Assembly (NCBI GenBank): GCA_033344795.1
Contig: JAWPMS010000001.1
Span: forward strand, 1,860,001-1,924,000
From: SHLQ01 sp033344795
GTDB lineage: Bacteria; Actinomycetota; Acidimicrobiia; Acidimicrobiales; SHLQ01
Direction: 5' to 3'
DNA: 64,000 bases
Shown: positions 25,792 through 34,734 of the stretch, piece after piece
Numbering within the stretch: position 1 is the stretch's first letter
How the letters are laid out: each line of letters begins with the position of its first letter
Translations under genes and position numbers: made by a program
The notes under the pieces: generated by a model
What the model was told of the DNA's origin: nothing
Databases searched by the model: none
Seen by the model: only the letters and a program-made list of their open reading frames with translations

Positions 25792-26817
25792 GTGATGGAC
25801 TCGAGGAAATATTCCAGTAGCGCTGGGCCTTTCCAACACGTGCCTCTCCGAGCTGTGCCTTCCCAAACCGCGTCCCGGGCTCCGGAGGCGTCGGTCACCG
25901 CTGGCATTGATGTCATAAGCGAAGTGCTGCGCGCAGTACATCTCAACGGAACGGTCTATTTCGAAGCGCAAGTCGAGTCCCCGTGGGGCATTCACATTCC
26001 GGACAACGGTGTCGCCAACTTTCACTTGGTGACCAATGGGTCGTGCTTTGTGGATGCTCCAGGCGAAGATCCTGTTCGGCTCGAGGAAGGAGATGCGATC
26101 GTGTTTCCTCATGGGCTTGCCCACACCCTCGGAAATGAGCTGGGTCACCCCGGCGTCGATGGCGCACAACTCTTCGACCGAATGGATGACGCCGGTGTTG
26201 TTCGGCTGGAGAGCGAGGGTGGCGCGCAGTCCACAATCATCTGTGGCCACTTCGAGTACGACAATCGATTCGGTCATCCATTGTTTCAGACCCTTCCACG
26301 GGTCATCCATGCGCGGGCGGGTGAACATCCAGGCTGGAAGACGCTGGCGAAGATGGCCGTCGAACGGTCTCGGGACCGTTCTCCAGGATCTCGGGCACTT
26401 ACCGACCGTCTGGCCGAAGTATTGGTCATCGAGCTGTTGAGCGATGTCGACGCGACGGGTGAGGGCTTCATCTCCGCGCTCGCCGACCCCGTTGTGGCCT
26501 CCGCGCTGCAGGTGCTTCACGAGCGTCCCAACTACGAATGGACGGTGAACGAACTCGCCCGGGAGGTCGCTGTCTCGCGCTCGACGTTGGCCTCTCGATT
26601 CACCGACTTGGTTGGTGAATCACCGATTCGGTACCTGACGCGTTGGCGCATGCATCAAGCGACGCTGCTCTTGGCCCAATCACAGAAGTCCGCTGGCGAG
26701 GTGGGCCACGCAGTTGGGTATCAGTCGCCCTATGCCTTCACCCGTGCCTTCACCCGCGAGCTCGGCGTGTCACCCACGGCCTATCGCGCTCGTACGAAGG
26801 CAGGTGACCTCTTGTGA
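25792..26817 (+). CDS. AraC-family regulator with N-terminal cupin
   Basis: 341 residues if translation starts at the GTG at 25792. The first ~35 residues are atypical, so a GTG at 25840 or 25855 may be the true start. The cupin-6-type sensor spans about residues 38-210 (DVISEVLRAVHLNGTVYFEA, EEGDAIVFPHGLAHTL). Two C-terminal helix-turn-helix motifs follow (LAREVAVSRSTLASRFTDLVG and AGEVGHAVGYQSPYAFTRAF; the second is the AraC signature). Regulators of this group are often next to AhpD-like or oxidoreductase genes that they activate under a reactive substrate. It probably acts on the 25111-25208 region. Confidence 0.85.
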   Translation: MMDSRKYSSSAGPFQHVPLRAVPSQTASRAPEASVTAGIDVISEVLRAVHLNGTVYFEAQVESPWGIHIPDNGVANFHLVTNGSCFVDAPGEDPVRLEEGDAIVFPHGLAHTLGNELGHPGVDGAQLFDRMDDAGVVRLESEGGAQSTIICGHFEYDNRFGHPLFQTLPRVIHARAGEHPGWKTLAKMAVERSRDRSPGSRALTDRLAEVLVIELLSDVDATGEGFISALADPVVASALQVLHERPNYEWTVNELAREVAVSRSTLASRFTDLVGESPIRYLTRWRMHQATLLLAQSQKSAGEVGHAVGYQSPYAFTRAFTRELGVSPTAYRARTKAGDLL

Positions 26818-26841
26818 GGATCGTGAGTCCGCCGCCGAATC

Positions 26842-26862
26842 GCCGCGTGAGATTCACGCGGC
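26842..26862. terminator. Hairpin between convergent genes, possible bidirectional terminator
   Basis: GCCGCGTGA and TCACGCGGC form a perfect 9-base stem with a 3-base loop, lying between the convergent AraC and SRPBCC genes. There is no T-tract on either side, so it would act as a non-canonical terminator typical of high-GC genomes. Confidence 0.5.
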
Positions 26863-26876
26863 CATGGCGAGTGGTG

Positions 26877-27323
26877 TCATGACTTGCGCCGTGATTCGGC
26901 CCGCTTCTTGAGCGCAACGTTCATCGCTTCGAAACCAGCCTTGGTCTGGGTATCGAGCATTCGTCGCATGGGGCGCACGAAGATTCCGCTGAACTTCTCG
27001 GAATGCACCAGCCTCGTTCCTCCGGATTGGGTTGCTTCGAGGTCGAAACGGTGGCGTCCATCGAACAGTCCTCGAATTCCTGCGAGGCCCAGCCACTCAA
27101 GGGTCTGCGCGGTGTCCGACACCGTGACGACCGGTTTGATGGTCATTGCCTTGCCACCAGGAGGCTGCAGCTGGTTGACAAGCTTGCTGCCGACGGACGT
27201 GTTGCCTTTCGCCTCGACGATGAACGGATTCCAATCGGCGTAACGCTCGAGATCAGTGAGAATGTCCCATACCGTTTCGGGTGGAGCAAAGATCTTGATT
27301 TCTGTTCGCAGTTCGTGCCGCAT
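26877..27323 (-). CDS. SRPBCC (START-like) family protein
   Basis: 148 residues from the ATG preceded by an excellent ribosome site (AAGGAGG). The pattern is the polyketide-cyclase/SRPBCC group: IKIFAPPETVWDILTDLERYADWNPFI (key part VWDILTDLERYADWNPF) at the N-terminus, GLFDGRHRF and the long C-terminal helix GFEAMNVALKKRAE. Such proteins bind hydrophobic ligands in a helix-grip pocket. It is last in a minus-strand run with MFS and TauD genes; whether it joins their operon is unclear because 90 bases separate it from the MFS gene. Confidence 0.85.
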   Translation of the reverse strand: MRHELRTEIKIFAPPETVWDILTDLERYADWNPFIVEAKGNTSVGSKLVNQLQPPGGKAMTIKPVVTVSDTAQTLEWLGLAGIRGLFDGRHRFDLEATQSGGTRLVHSEKFSGIFVRPMRRMLDTQTKAGFEAMNVALKKRAESRRKS

Positions 27324-27413
27324 GGGCCCTCCTTCTCGTCGCCGCAATTTCTGTGCGGCTCGGGCTGGCGTGACGAGACCACCGTATACATCGTGAGCTC
27401 GCTATCGCTCGTG

Positions 27414-28655
27414 TCACCTCGGGGAAGCAGCGGGCGGGGGAGTGGCAAGGAACCAGAACACGTTTCCGGCTAGTGCGAGGCCCGCGATGATGGTGAAGCC
27501 CAGGTCATAGTTGCCGGTCGAGTCCGCAAGGATCCCGGCGAGCAAGGGCCCGATGACCACGCCGAGTGTGATGAAGACGGTCGACCAACCCATGATCTGA
27601 GCGAAGTGGGTCGAGCCGAAATAGTCGGCTCGAATGGCTTGCATCAGCGGACCTCGCGCTCCCCAGGCCAAGCCGTGGAGAACCACGAAGACCCCGATCG
27701 TGAGGTAGCTGTCGACCCAGGTCATCAATGCGAGTCCCACGGCATGGAAACTCATCGCGACGCCAACGATGATGCGTTTGTTCATACGGTCACCGAGGTA
27801 TCCACCGAGTCCGGTACCCAAGAACTGAAAGATCGGAATGACCCCTGCTATCAACGCTGCTTGTCTGGCGTCGAAGCCGCGGTCCTCGGTGAGATACAGC
27901 GCGATGTGCGCAAGCGATGCGCTCACGACGATGAGCGCCGAGCCGTGTCCTAGCGCGATCATCCAGAAAGCCCGCGTCCGCATGGCCTCCTGCGCGGTGA
28001 AGTGAACATCGTTGACACCCTCCGCGCGCTGCTCGGCAATGACTTCCTCGCCCGGAATGCCGTCGATGGGTTCGTCCGAGGCGGAGCGGTCCGTGCCGAT
28101 GATCGATGAGGCCCAGACGATCGCCACGGCGAGGAGGACGCCCGCGCCCGCCATCGTGGGCCTCCAGCCAAACCACCCGAACCCCACGACGAGCAGCGGT
28201 CCGGCGAACCCACCAATCGCAAGGCCCATGGTCTGCATCGACAGCGCTTGGGCCCGCTTTCGTTCGAACCACAACACGACAGCCGACGTGATCGTCAAGA
28301 AGCCAGCGAGAGCCATGCCGAACGCAGCCACCGACAACGCCAAGATGAATTGCGTGCGTGTTTCGATCAGCCCAAGGCCCACGAAACCGGCAAGGACAAA
28401 CGCTGCGCCGACTCGCATGACCCGCTTCGTTCCAAAGCGGGCGAGGGCCGCGCCCTGTGCGGGGCCGAGCAGGGCACTCGTTGTTCGGGTCCCTGCGAAT
28501 GCGAGCGAGAAGAGCGTCTTTGACCAACCGAATTGACTGCGCAGCTGCACGGCCAGGTTGCCGAACCCCTGCATCCACAACATGGATTGCAGCCCCCACA
28601 GGGCAGCGCTGGCTCCTACGACCTTCCAGCCGGTGTAGATCGGTGGTCGGCGCAT
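27414..28655 (-). CDS. MFS transporter
   Basis: 413 residues with about twelve hydrophobic helices. Typical MFS features: a GTRTTSALLGPAQGAALARFGTKRVM loop between helices 2 and 3 (motif A-like G..AD..G pattern), RPT in the first-half loop, an acidic cytoplasmic loop after helix 6 (about 195-215) and GYLGDRMNKRI between helices 8 and 9. It resembles the monocarboxylate/oxalate-formate antiporter group. It is downstream of the TauD-like dioxygenase gene and paired with a second MFS gene, suggesting transport of the dioxygenase substrate or product. Confidence 0.85.
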   Translation of the reverse strand: MRRPPIYTGWKVVGASAALWGLQSMLWMQGFGNLAVQLRSQFGWSKTLFSLAFAGTRTTSALLGPAQGAALARFGTKRVMRVGAAFVLAGFVGLGLIETRTQFILALSVAAFGMALAGFLTITSAVVLWFERKRAQALSMQTMGLAIGGFAGPLLVVGFGWFGWRPTMAGAGVLLAVAIVWASSIIGTDRSASDEPIDGIPGEEVIAEQRAEGVNDVHFTAQEAMRTRAFWMIALGHGSALIVVSASLAHIALYLTEDRGFDARQAALIAGVIPIFQFLGTGLGGYLGDRMNKRIIVGVAMSFHAVGLALMTWVDSYLTIGVFVVLHGLAWGARGPLMQAIRADYFGSTHFAQIMGWSTVFITLGVVIGPLLAGILADSTGNYDLGFTIIAGLALAGNVFWFLATPPPAASPR

Positions 28656-28719
28656 GGGGACAACCGTCTCACACCTTCCTCATGACCCCCGCCATCGCGC
28701 CGGGCTTTTCTCCCGTTCG

Positions 28720-29790
28720 CTAGAGCGTCGTGAACTGCCGCTCGCCGCTCCCCGGAAAACCACCCCGCACCGCACCTGCACGGACGTCGCGAAAAAATGG
28801 CTGGAACGACTCGGCAAGCGGTCGTCCGTTCGGCAACGACAGCCAGAGGCGAAGCAAGTGACGGCGTCGTTCGGGCTCGGGAAAGTCTTCGAAGGCTGTC
28901 CTGGTGTGCAGTGTGAGGTGATTGTTCAGGAATTGCATGTCACCCGGCTCAAACATCATCGTCAGGTGAAATTCGGGCCGTGCCGCGATCTCGTCGATAT
29001 ACGCAAGCGCAGTCTTTTGGTCGGGAGAGAGCGCGGGGATTTTGGGATTCGTCTCGGCTTCGAGTTCCGCCGAGCGAATGTGCGTGCGCGTGTACCTCGC
29101 GGCAAAGTAGCCGTCCTCGACCGCAAAGATCGGCTGGGTGTAGAACGCTGGAACGCCAGGCAACTCATTGCCCTGCATGCTCCACCACAGAGGTTGGTAC
29201 AAGACCCGTAACAGGTCTGGTCGGGTGCGTTGGATCTCGTCGTGAATCGCCGCCGAGCTCACGATTCGACTCAGGCCCCCCTCCTTGGCGGCCTGCAGGC
29301 AGAACAACCCGGTGACGTCGGCCGCGTCGCAGTGGTAGGTCAGCTCACCGTTGGAGGTGTAGCCGCGAAACTTCGGACCATCGAGGCCGGTACCGAGATC
29401 TCGAACATCGCCAAGGTAGTCATTCCGGCTGCTCTGTGACACCGCAGTTCCGAGGTGTTGTCCGAGCCCCCAAAAAATCAAGCGCAGCTGATCCGAGGTG
29501 AACCGCTCCGTCGGGAGGCCGCGAAGCAGTTTGATTCCGCAGCCGTCCTCCAGCTCGAGGCGCACGTCGGCAAGCACCGAAGAGAGTGTGGGTAGCGAGA
29601 AGTCGTCGATGCTCAGATCATGAAGGGTTCGGCCGGCGCGTTCCGAGTGCGCGAGCGCCTCTTCGATCTCGCCGATTTCCCGCTCGCTGAACTGATGGAT
29701 CCAGGAAGTGTCCTGCGAGATTTCCGACCCCAGCCACGACGCTGGACCACCGATTGGCTCCAAGTCATGGTCAACATCAGTAGGTGTCAT
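28720..29790 (-). CDS. TauD/TfdA-family Fe(II)/2-oxoglutarate dioxygenase
   Basis: 356 residues from the ATG giving MTPTDVDHDL, 11 bases after the upstream MFS stop; the longer frame would overlap that gene. The iron-binding facial triad is visible: HCD near residue 171 (TYHCDAADV) and the distal His in NHLTLHTRTAF. The Arg that binds 2-oxoglutarate is in RRHLLRLWLSLP. The N-terminal part resembles the gamma-butyrobetaine-hydroxylase-like TauD group that also contains the arginine- and proline-modifying enzymes. Flanked by two MFS genes, it probably hydroxylates an imported small carboxylic compound. Confidence 0.85.
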   Translation of the reverse strand: MTPTDVDHDLEPIGGPASWLGSEISQDTSWIHQFSEREIGEIEEALAHSERAGRTLHDLSIDDFSLPTLSSVLADVRLELEDGCGIKLLRGLPTERFTSDQLRLIFWGLGQHLGTAVSQSSRNDYLGDVRDLGTGLDGPKFRGYTSNGELTYHCDAADVTGLFCLQAAKEGGLSRIVSSAAIHDEIQRTRPDLLRVLYQPLWWSMQGNELPGVPAFYTQPIFAVEDGYFAARYTRTHIRSAELEAETNPKIPALSPDQKTALAYIDEIAARPEFHLTMMFEPGDMQFLNNHLTLHTRTAFEDFPEPERRRHLLRLWLSLPNGRPLAESFQPFFRDVRAGAVRGGFPGSGERQFTTL

Positions 29791-29801
29791 CGGTATCTGT
29801 T

Positions 29802-31088
29802 TTACCGCACCGGCGCCGAGGAGGACAGGGTCGGCCCGTCGGGCTTCCATGCGACGGACGCGGACGCAGCAGATCCACCCGCGAGGAGCAGAGCGAAAGC
29901 GACCAGGTTTGTCCCGGCGGCGACGAAGAACGAGAACTGATAGTCGACGAGGTCGCGGAGTGCCCCGAGCAGGAAGGGGCCGAGTGCAACCCCGATCGTG
30001 GCAACCAAACCATTAAACGAATAGATCTGGGAATAGTGCTTCACCCCGAACGCCTCGACCAGCAGCAGGGGCTGCAACATCAACAGGTTGCCCACGCTGA
30101 CACCAAACAGCGCACCCGCTGCAAAGACGGTCGGTCGGGTGTCTGCCAACGCCAAGAGACCCAATGACGCGGTTTGAAGCAGGATCAGGGCACCAGTGAG
30201 CGTTTGCGCCGGGATCTTCGTGACGACCAACCCGCCGACCAATCGTCCTATCACGCTCGCAAACGCGACGACCGAGAGGGATGCGGCCCCTGTGGGCTTG
30301 TCGATTCGCTCCGATACCAGGCTGACCATCTGCGCCAGCGCTCCAACCTGGGCGAGGAAGACGAGGGCATAGACGCCAGAAAGAAATCGGAAGTAGCGCG
30401 TTGCCCTGGCTTGGGCAAAAGTGGCGCCGGTCAGCGCGACCGGCTCGGGTGGAGCGGGATCACCGTCGGCCTCTAGCCCTTTGTCCGTTGGGTGTGATCG
30501 GATGAGCAGGAGGGCGAGCGGTACCACACCAAGCAGCCACACGACCGCCATGATCGGGCCCGCTCCCGACAGTGTTCGATCGTCGATGATGCGCGACGCG
30601 ACAGGCGTCACGACGATCCCGCCAACGGACAATCCGGTCGATGCAATCGAGAGGGCGACCGATCGTCGACGGTTGAACCATCGAGCCACCAGCGTTACAC
30701 CAGGTACGAGGCCAGCCAGGGCAAAGAAGATCCCGAAGAATGCGAAGAAGACGTAGAGCTTTGGGACCGAGTCGACCCAACGCAGCGAGAGGAGCGCGAA
30801 CGCGCCCCCGACCCCACCGACGGCGTAGAACCACCGCATGTCGATGCGATCCATCAACCGCGACAACGCGAAACCCGCAATTCCAGCGATGCCGAAAAAC
30901 AGCGTCGGGCCGAACGAGACAGCGCTCACCGACGCATCGAGCTCGGTTCGAGCTGCAACAAGGATCACCGATGCGTTGTAGAAGCCGAGACCAGCGGTGA
31001 CCATCAACATGACGAAGACCGCCGCCACGATGATCCAGCCGTAGAAGAACGGGGGTTCGTGAGGTTTCGAGCTGATCACCGCGATCAC
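29802..31088 (-). CDS. MFS transporter (monocarboxylate type)
   Basis: 428 residues with about twelve hydrophobic helices and a Pro/Glu/Ala-rich central loop (EADGDPAPPEPVALTG). The N-terminus PPFFYGWIIVAAVFVMLMVTAGLGFYN is characteristic of the oxalate/formate antiporter and monocarboxylate group (key part FYGWIIV). Helix 2-3 loop is LSRLMDRIDMRW. Together with the MFS gene on the other side of the dioxygenase it forms an import/export pair or redundant permeases. It overlaps nothing and lies 30 bases downstream of the RidA gene. Confidence 0.85.
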   Translation of the reverse strand: MIAVISSKPHEPPFFYGWIIVAAVFVMLMVTAGLGFYNASVILVAARTELDASVSAVSFGPTLFFGIAGIAGFALSRLMDRIDMRWFYAVGGVGGAFALLSLRWVDSVPKLYVFFAFFGIFFALAGLVPGVTLVARWFNRRRSVALSIASTGLSVGGIVVTPVASRIIDDRTLSGAGPIMAVVWLLGVVPLALLLIRSHPTDKGLEADGDPAPPEPVALTGATFAQARATRYFRFLSGVYALVFLAQVGALAQMVSLVSERIDKPTGAASLSVVAFASVIGRLVGGLVVTKIPAQTLTGALILLQTASLGLLALADTRPTVFAAGALFGVSVGNLLMLQPLLLVEAFGVKHYSQIYSFNGLVATIGVALGPFLLGALRDLVDYQFSFFVAAGTNLVAFALLLAGGSAASASVAWKPDGPTLSSSAPVR

Positions 31089-31118
31089 GCTAACTGTCTG
31101 GTGAGGGCTTCCAGCGAG

Positions 31119-31499
31119 TCAGTTTGACCGGCGGGCGATGAGCTCGATTTCGATGTTCGATCCAAGTGGCAATGAGGAAACGCCAATCGTTGTTCTCGCA
31201 GGAAACGGTTGTTCGAAATAGCTTGCGTAGACCTCATTCATGGCCTGGAAGTCCACCATGTCTGTCAAGAAGACGCTCACCTTGACCACATCGGCCTGGC
31301 CGAGACCAGCCTCGGCAAGGACGCCAAGAAGATTGTCGAAACATTGGCGCGTTCGTTCGGCAATGCCGCCTTCGGCGAGAAGTCCGGTGACTGGATCGAC
31401 CGGAGTCTGACCTGAACAAAAGATGAGACCCTCCGTCTCGATTCCATGGCTGTACGGCCCGACGGCAGACGCAGTCGGACTGGTGATCGGGGTACGCAT
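31119..31499 (-). CDS. RidA/YjgF family protein
   Basis: 126 residues from the ATG giving MRTPITSPTA; the frame extends upstream only inside the kinase gene in another frame and is rejected. RidA features: VGPYSHGIETEGLIFCSGQTPVDP (key part GPYSHG, CSGQ), the Arg of FPARTTIGVSSLPLGSNIEIELIA and the closing Ile-Ala strand. Family enzymes hydrolyse reactive 2-aminoacrylate-type enamines/imines. It starts 35 bases after the histidine kinase gene and may be read either with it or with the MFS-TauD-MFS genes. Confidence 0.9.
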   Translation of the reverse strand: MRTPITSPTASAVGPYSHGIETEGLIFCSGQTPVDPVTGLLAEGGIAERTRQCFDNLLGVLAEAGLGQADVVKVSVFLTDMVDFQAMNEVYASYFEQPFPARTTIGVSSLPLGSNIEIELIARRSN

Positions 31500-31533
31500 T
31501 GGGTAATCCAGTCGAAGAAGGCGAGACACCGTT

Positions 31534-32997
31534 CTAGCGGTCGGCGCGCTCGGACGCCCGCTCGCCGACGGAAGACAGCGGCAGTACGAGTTCGAAGCGT
31601 GACCCCGTGGTCGACGGCACGACCCTGGCATCACCGCCGTGACGACGAGCAATCTGGCGGGTGATGGCGAGCCCGAGACCCGACCCGCCGGAATCACGGC
31701 TCCGGGCTTCATCGAGGCGAATAAAACGTTCGAAGATGTGCTCGACCTGGTCGTCTGGAACGCCCGTGCCATCATCGGTTACAAAGATCACCAAACCGGC
31801 CTCGGTGGCTTCCGAGCCGAGTTGGACACTCGTGGTGGCGTGGCGAACCGCGTTGTCGACGAGGTTCCGCAAGGCACGTTCGAGATCGCGACGGTTCCCT
31901 GCGATCGCCGCACCAGAACGCTCCACGATCGAAATGTCGACCTCCGCTCCAAGAACGCTCTGGTGATCGAGCTCGTCATCGAGGATCTCGTCGATCGAGA
32001 TGGACTCTTTCGAGTTCAACGATGCTTCGCCTGCCTCGGCCCTGCTCAGGAACAACAGATCGTCGACCAAGAATTGCAGGCGCTCGACTTCGCCACGCAG
32101 CTTCGGAAGCAGGGCTTCAGCATCAACTCGGTCGGGATACGCCGCAGCCACCTCGAGCTGCGCGAGCAGTCCGGCAACCGGGCTACGTAGCTCGTGCGAC
32201 GCATCGGCCAAGAACTGTTGCTGCTGGTCGTTCGATTGCTCCAAACGTTCCAGCATGTCGTTCATCGTGATCGCCAGCTTGTCGATTCCATCGTCTGCGT
32301 CCATGAGTGGAACGCGTCGATCGAGCGACTCCTGGCTGATGAGTTCGACCTCGGCTCGCATCCGTTCGACGCGCCGCAGCGCGCGGCGCATCAGGTAGCT
32401 GGTGACCGCCATGGCGACGGCCATCAGTACGAGCACAACGGGGACGGTCACGGGTAGCGATGCCTGCGCGAAGCCGAGCATGCTGAAGACGCCGTCGCCA
32501 GCCACCACCACTCGGTACTCGTTGCCTTCCGGACCCAACACCATACGTTCGACCAGGAACCACTCGGCTCCATCGGCCTTTTTGAGGCCTGCGACATCCG
32601 GCAGGTCATCGCCGGTGTCGAACTCGACGCCGAATCCCGGGTCGGAGAAGTCAGCATCGATGACGGATCGGACGGCCTCGCCACTCTGGCTGATGATGAC
32701 GTCATCTTCCAGCACCGCCCAGAATGCGCGATCTCCGTTGGGAGCCCTGTCGCCGGGGCCCACGTCACCAAGGAGCTGCAGGTCCAGTTCCTCGGGAGCG
32801 ACGCCGAGGCTCAGCTGATCCTCGGCCCGGTCGAGCAGCGCGAGTTGTGAAATTCCATCGGTGACCACGAACAGGGCGAAGATCAACAAGAGCAGGGCGA
32901 AGATCGCCAAGACGGACACCACGCCGACCGACAGCGCGGACCACAGCCCGGAGCGGAAGCTGACCGATCGCCATCGGCGCGCGAACCGAGACTTCAC
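31534..32997 (-). CDS. Sensor histidine kinase with HAMP domain
   Basis: 487 residues. Membrane helices are at about 15-45 and 185-205, flanking an extracytoplasmic sensor; HAMP follows (LMRRALRRVERMRAEVELIS). The phosphoacceptor is His in LADASHELRSPVAG, the ATP-binding N box is NLVDNAVRHA, the G1 box DDGTGVPDDQ and the G2 box GGSGLGLAI. Its start overlaps the response regulator stop (ATGA-like), so the pair is co-translated. It lies divergent from an ABC exporter, the probable output of the system, sensing a drug or envelope stress. Confidence 0.9.
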   Translation of the reverse strand: MKSRFARRWRSVSFRSGLWSALSVGVVSVLAIFALLLLIFALFVVTDGISQLALLDRAEDQLSLGVAPEELDLQLLGDVGPGDRAPNGDRAFWAVLEDDVIISQSGEAVRSVIDADFSDPGFGVEFDTGDDLPDVAGLKKADGAEWFLVERMVLGPEGNEYRVVVAGDGVFSMLGFAQASLPVTVPVVLVLMAVAMAVTSYLMRRALRRVERMRAEVELISQESLDRRVPLMDADDGIDKLAITMNDMLERLEQSNDQQQQFLADASHELRSPVAGLLAQLEVAAAYPDRVDAEALLPKLRGEVERLQFLVDDLLFLSRAEAGEASLNSKESISIDEILDDELDHQSVLGAEVDISIVERSGAAIAGNRRDLERALRNLVDNAVRHATTSVQLGSEATEAGLVIFVTDDGTGVPDDQVEHIFERFIRLDEARSRDSGGSGLGLAITRQIARRHGGDARVVPSTTGSRFELVLPLSSVGERASERADR

Positions 32998-33692
32998 GAT
33001 CGCCCCTCGCCGGTCTCGACGATCCGATACCCGATGCCGCGCACCGTTTGAATGGTCTTGGTGCCGAACGGTTCGTCGACCTTGCGACGCAGGTAGCTGG
33101 CGTACACCTGGGTGACGTTCAGGTCATCGGCGTCGGGCTCACCCCAGACATGATCGAGGAGATCTCGCTTCGACACGACCTCACCCTTTCGGTGCAGGAG
33201 ATATTGGAGCAACGAGAATTCTCGTGGTGTCAGTTCGATGAGCACATCACCGCGCTTCACCACATGGCTCGCGACGTTGAGGACGAGGTCGTCTGCGCGG
33301 AGTTCGGTGGGTGCCGCTTCGGCCGGCGTGGCCGCGCTGCGACGAATGATGGCTCGAAGGCGGGCAAGTAAGACCACCCAGTTGAACGGTTTGGTCACGT
33401 AGTCGTCGGCGCCGAGCTCGATTCCCTCGGCTTCGTCGTGTGCGCCGTCCTTCGCCGTCAACATCAGGATCGGTGTTCTGTTGCCGGCTTCGCGCAACTC
33501 ACGGCAAACCTTGTAGCCGTTCATGCCCGGCAACATGATGTCGAGAATGATCGCGTCGTACTCGTTGGTTTGCGCGCGGAAGAGGCCGTCGTCACCGCGA
33601 TCTGTGTGATCGACCGCGAAACCCTCGGCCTCCAGGCCGATGCGGATCGCATCAGCGATCATCGGTTCATCTTCGACGACGAGTATCCACAT
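32994..33692 (-). CDS. OmpR-family response regulator
   Basis: 232 residues: a receiver domain with phosphoacceptor Asp near residue 51 (AIILDIMLPG), acidic pocket VVEDEP and the Lys of DYVTKPF, then a winged-helix domain ending RKVDEPFGTKTIQTVRGIGYRI. It starts the minus-strand operon with the kinase. The upstream gap contains three CTCAA(C/G)GTTC direct repeats with 10-11-base spacing, the usual form of an OmpR-type operator, so it probably regulates both itself and the divergent ABC exporter. Confidence 0.92.
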   Translation of the reverse strand: MWILVVEDEPMIADAIRIGLEAEGFAVDHTDRGDDGLFRAQTNEYDAIILDIMLPGMNGYKVCRELREAGNRTPILMLTAKDGAHDEAEGIELGADDYVTKPFNWVVLLARLRAIIRRSAATPAEAAPTELRADDLVLNVASHVVKRGDVLIELTPREFSLLQYLLHRKGEVVSKRDLLDHVWGEPDADDLNVTQVYASYLRRKVDEPFGTKTIQTVRGIGYRIVETGEGRS

Positions 33693-33734
33693 TGTTCACA
33701 TCATGGTCGATCGAAGGTGGTTCACCGAACGACT

Positions 33735-33765
33735 CTCAACGTTCTCTCAAGGTTCCTCAAGGTTC
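33735..33765. promoter_or_regulatory. Three phased direct repeats, probable response-regulator operator
   Basis: CTCAACGTTC (33735-33744), CTCAAGGTTC (33746-33755) and CTCAAGGTTC (33756-33765) follow one another at 11- and 10-base steps, one helical turn each. OmpR/PhoB-family regulators bind such tandem repeats. The site is midway between the divergent regulator and ABC exporter genes. Confidence 0.7.
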
Positions 33766-33825
33766 TGCCAGCACCACTTCGTCATGGTGATGACACAACG
33801 AACCTTTCACTACAGGAGCAAGCAG

Positions 33826-34722
33826 ATGATCAACGTTTCAGGAGTCACCAAGAAATACGGCGACCGCACCGCAGTCGGCGACATGACGTTCACGGTCGAG
33901 AGCGGCCGGGTCACCGGATTCGTCGGCCCGAACGGCGCCGGCAAGTCGACCACCATGCGAATGATGGTCGGCCTCACCCGACCTGACGACGGCGAAGTCC
34001 GGTATGCCGGAACCCGCTACACCGACCTGGCCAACCCGGCTCGCGTCGTCGGTTCCGTTCTTGACGCCCGGTGCATGCACCCAGGACGCACCGCCTACAA
34101 CCACCTCAAGGCAACGGCTGCCCTCAGCGGCGTGTCAAAGAGCCGAGTCGAGGAGGTGCTAGCGGCTGTCGGTCTCGAGACCGCTGCCGGTCAACGCGCA
34201 GGCGGATTCTCCTTAGGTATGCGGCAGCGACTTGCGCTGGCCGGAGCGCTCATCGGAAATCCAGAAGTCCTGCTCCTCGACGAACCGGCCAATGGCCTCG
34301 ACCCCGACGGCATTCGGTGGTTGCGCAACTATCTGCGCACCTTCGCCGACCAGGGCGGCACGGTCTTCGTGTCGAGTCACCTCATCAGCGAGCTGAGCAT
34401 GTTTGCTGATGACCTCGTCGTCATCGGTGGCGGGCGCTTGATCGTCGCGGATTCACTCGCGGCAATCACCGCTGGAAACGAGAAGCGTGTTGTCGTCGAG
34501 ACGCCGTCCCCTGACGACTTCGTGCCGCTGCTCACCGCGATGGGCATCGATGTCGACGCAGCACAACGACAACTCGTGATCCACGGATCGACCAAAGAGC
34601 AGATCTCGACCATTGCCTTCGATCACAACATTCAGCTCTTCGAGCTCACTGAAAGCAGCAAGTCCTTGGAGGACAGCCTGCTCGAGATGACCAACGCCTC
34701 TGCCGAATTCGCTTCGGCCTGA
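33826..34722 (+). CDS. ABC exporter ATP-binding protein
   Basis: 298 residues: Walker A GPNGAGKST near residue 39, signature FSLGMRQRLA, Walker B VLLLDEPANGLDP and switch His in VSSHLISE. The C-terminal ~80 residues form the extra domain seen in bacitracin/daunorubicin-type efflux ATPases. The start ATG has AGGAG eight bases upstream; a long upstream frame is rejected because it would cross the regulator promoter. It pairs with the ABC-2 permease downstream. Likely role: export of an antibiotic or peptide under control of the divergent two-component system. Confidence 0.9.
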   Translation: MINVSGVTKKYGDRTAVGDMTFTVESGRVTGFVGPNGAGKSTTMRMMVGLTRPDDGEVRYAGTRYTDLANPARVVGSVLDARCMHPGRTAYNHLKATAALSGVSKSRVEEVLAAVGLETAAGQRAGGFSLGMRQRLALAGALIGNPEVLLLDEPANGLDPDGIRWLRNYLRTFADQGGTVFVSSHLISELSMFADDLVVIGGGRLIVADSLAAITAGNEKRVVVETPSPDDFVPLLTAMGIDVDAAQRQLVIHGSTKEQISTIAFDHNIQLFELTESSKSLEDSLLEMTNASAEFASA

Positions 34723-34734
34723 CCGACACCCACA

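Noticed and set aside
31500..31775. N-terminal extension of the RidA frame.
   Set aside because: It lies inside the histidine kinase gene and encodes Arg/Ser-rich sequence; the RidA family starts at the ATG at 31499.
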